Shown in pieces: positions 61,999 to 64,000 of a stretch of DNA of 64,000 nt. The notes beneath the pieces are model-generated. The model searched no databases, was not told where the DNA came from, and saw only the letters and a list, made by a program, of their open reading frames with translations. The translations under genes and the position numbers were made by a program. Within the stretch, counting starts at the first letter, position 1; every line of letters starts with the position of its first letter. This DNA is from Solenopsis invicta (Eukaryota > Arthropoda > Insecta > Hymenoptera > Formicidae), in contig NC_052668.1 of the NCBI RefSeq assembly GCF_016802725.1, positions 26,592,501 through 26,656,500 of the forward strand, in the 5' to 3' direction.

Positions 61999-64000
61999 AT
62001 AATAATGGAGGGTTTTATTAAAATTTAAATGTTAATTTCACGAGACAACCTTTGCACCTATGAAAACCAGACGTACAAAAAATCTGACGGCCTGTCATCA
62101 TCCGTTTCCTAAGTCTCTACGATTAAACATGCAAAATAATAGCGCGCCCCGGCGAATAAAAGCTTTACTCGTACGATTGCATGTCACTAAACACGGCGTT
62201 GCAACGACAGAAAGAATTCCGAGGAGCAATACGTCCGGAATGCATTGTCGCGGCTTTGCGACCCTCTCCTCTGATTTTCCGATATCAAATACGGCTCCGA
62301 GACCACGCAAATTCCATCTCTCCATTCGGAGGTTGGCCACGACTCATTGTTCGTCGCGGATGACAACGCGCGCAATCCGTCCAAGCGACAGCGCATCCTC
62401 CGATTGTTACTCGGCAACATCTCTGTTTCCCATCTGGTGAGCGACATCGCACGTATCCCGCCGTGTTCCATCTTACCGTCCTGACCTGCTGTTATCGGCA
62501 GCACGGCGCAAACTGGCATTGCAGGCTCGCTTCTTACTCCAAATGTCATTAATCTTAAAATCTGATAATTTCTTCACTGTTTCCATACCTAATGTGCTCA
62601 CAATAGAATGCATTTAAAACGAAATATAATGATCCAAAAGAAAATGATAGATGCATTTTAGTTATAACGGTACGGAAGGATGCCGGATGTATGAATTCAA
62701 TAAAGTGTACTCGGCTCCTAGTTTTAATCTACTTTTATCTATATTTATTTAATTTTTTCCTATTTTTTTTTAATTTTTGGGTTTCTAAATAAACATACTA
62801 AACGTATAAAAATAAAATATATAAGTAAATATTTTTAAGCTGATCTAAAAATAATGAAGCGTACAGTGAAAAGATTAAAGTGAAGCGTTAATTTTCAGAG
62901 AAAAATAATTAGAAAATGATTGATTAGTGCTACGAATGGAGTTACATGACCAGTTTTTATAGACGGATAGTAAGAAAAAAAAGTATGTGAAGACTGGAAT
63001 TTTACGAGAGCTGTACGGAACTAACCGGCGGACTTAACGCTGCTTAATGGACAATGCAGCTGCTGCGAAACAACGAAATGGCTCAAAGTCGATATTTTTC
63101 CAAAGTTGCTAAGAGTATCGCAAGCTTTTAAGTCGTTAACGTTTTAAGACGATAAGGATATAAAGAGGTCTCTCATATAAAAAGAAGAGCTTTATGAGAG
63201 CTTCATGTGCAAAGGATTAAACGGAGTCGAATCGGGCTTTAACAGAGATACTACAGCAAAATCATCGAGTAATTGATGATTTTTATTTCATAGTTTTAAC
63301 GCTCTAAACGATATTAAAATAATTAAAAAAAAAAAGAAAGGGAAAAAGTTCACTAAGAAAATTCTCGTCACATATTTTCGCCGAGTGCATTAAAGGATTG
63401 AGGATATTCTGCTCGAAAAGAGAAATAATAACGCCCTATACTGTCGCAGGAAAGGACGGGAAACAGATAGAGGAGGCAACGGAGATAAATACGAGGAAAG
63501 AGAAAAAGTTGCGAAGCAATTGGCGAAGCCGGTCGTGTTACCGTAAAAGAATCCTGCGACGACGAGTTTCGCGGAGACTCCGCGCGGAATATAATCGCTC
63601 GTAATCGGATCAAGGGGAGTAACATCCTGATTTACGGACTTCGCCTCTCCTTCGCTCGGGTCTCCCGCTTTAATCGCCCTTATCTCTCATTCTCACGGCC
63701 TTACCATTGTCCCTCTGGGAGAGACCGGGTCGGGAATAACTCGCAGGAGGCGAACAGGTTGATGGTCGCCATGGGAAAATCGCTCGATCCCCGTTCTTAA
63801 ACTGTCACCGCGAGTTGTCCGATCGATTTGCTTAGGCTCGTTTTCGCATCGACTCTCGTGATACCCCTCCAACTTTGGCGTTCAGACGTTCTAAACGATT
63901 TATGTTACGACGGCAATAAATTTAACGTCATGTGTGATATAAATATATTAGGATACGACAGCGTGCACTACGCGCGCGCTTTCTCTTTTTTTCTCACAGC

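Larger units (their letters stand above)
59407..64000. other. Right end: no recognised gene
   Basis: GC-richer islands lie at about 59580-60120, 62060-62560 and 63380-64000, separated by AT-rich repeats. An ATG-started frame of 120 codons at 62549-62187 (minus) and an overlapping 126-codon frame at 62060-62440 (plus) match no family I know. Their mutual overlap suggests chance in GC-rich sequence. Confidence 0.5.

Overview
The window looks like nuclear DNA of an insect, most likely a hymenopteran such as an ant (inference). It is AT-rich and repeat-laden, but broken up by CpG-rich islands and by (GT)n, (GA)n and (TCG)n microsatellites, and its genes have small exons in long introns with standard GT-AG splice sites. 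I see no operon, ribosome binding site, CRISPR array, tRNA or rRNA.

Two genes can be supported by exon, splice and family evidence. On the minus strand, 47138 down to 14067 holds the first three coding exons of Mitf, the insect MITF/TFEB/TFE3 transcription factor. They encode 266 residues: an acidic N-terminus ending in a YYELKSR motif, the Rag-GTPase-binding helix (TSRTQLKLQLMREQ), and the conserved LENPTRYH segment with a downstream Ser-Pro site. The bHLH-zipper exons are not here and must lie left of position 1. Intron 1 is about 29 kb and intron 2 about 2.8 kb. On the plus strand, 50020 to 59263 holds a complete five-exon cathepsin L-like cysteine protease of 342 aa, with signal peptide, I29 propeptide and a Cys155/His294/Asn310 triad. 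The two genes are head to head, about 2.9 kb apart between start codons. The GC-rich Mitf promoter lies between them. MiT/TFE factors are known to control lysosomal genes including cathepsins, so the arrangement is suggestive, but nothing in the sequence proves coupling.

Inside Mitf intron 1, on the same strand, a protein-like C-terminus at 34224-34424 (core VRVHIGIDEDLRMILEMDPS, last residues GWYCTDRD) ends at a stop codon. It may be a nested gene, but I do not recognise it and its upstream exons are uncertain.

Layout. 1-14066: Mitf intron 3 (left part), AT-rich with repeats and small GC islands. 14067-17486: Mitf exons 3 and 2. 17487-46938: Mitf intron 1, with miniature inverted-repeat elements, a large dispersed repeat family, GC-rich islands and the orphan C-terminus. 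46939-48120: Mitf exon 1 and its CpG-rich leader. 48120-50019: intergenic, with a duplicated block of about 155 bp and a perfect hairpin. 50020-59406: the cathepsin gene, whose introns carry several inverted-repeat elements. 59407-64000: no recognised gene. Most of the remaining structure is explained by about seven families of short non-autonomous repeats, including one clear case of a transposon nested in another repeat. I found no convincing novel multi-gene system.
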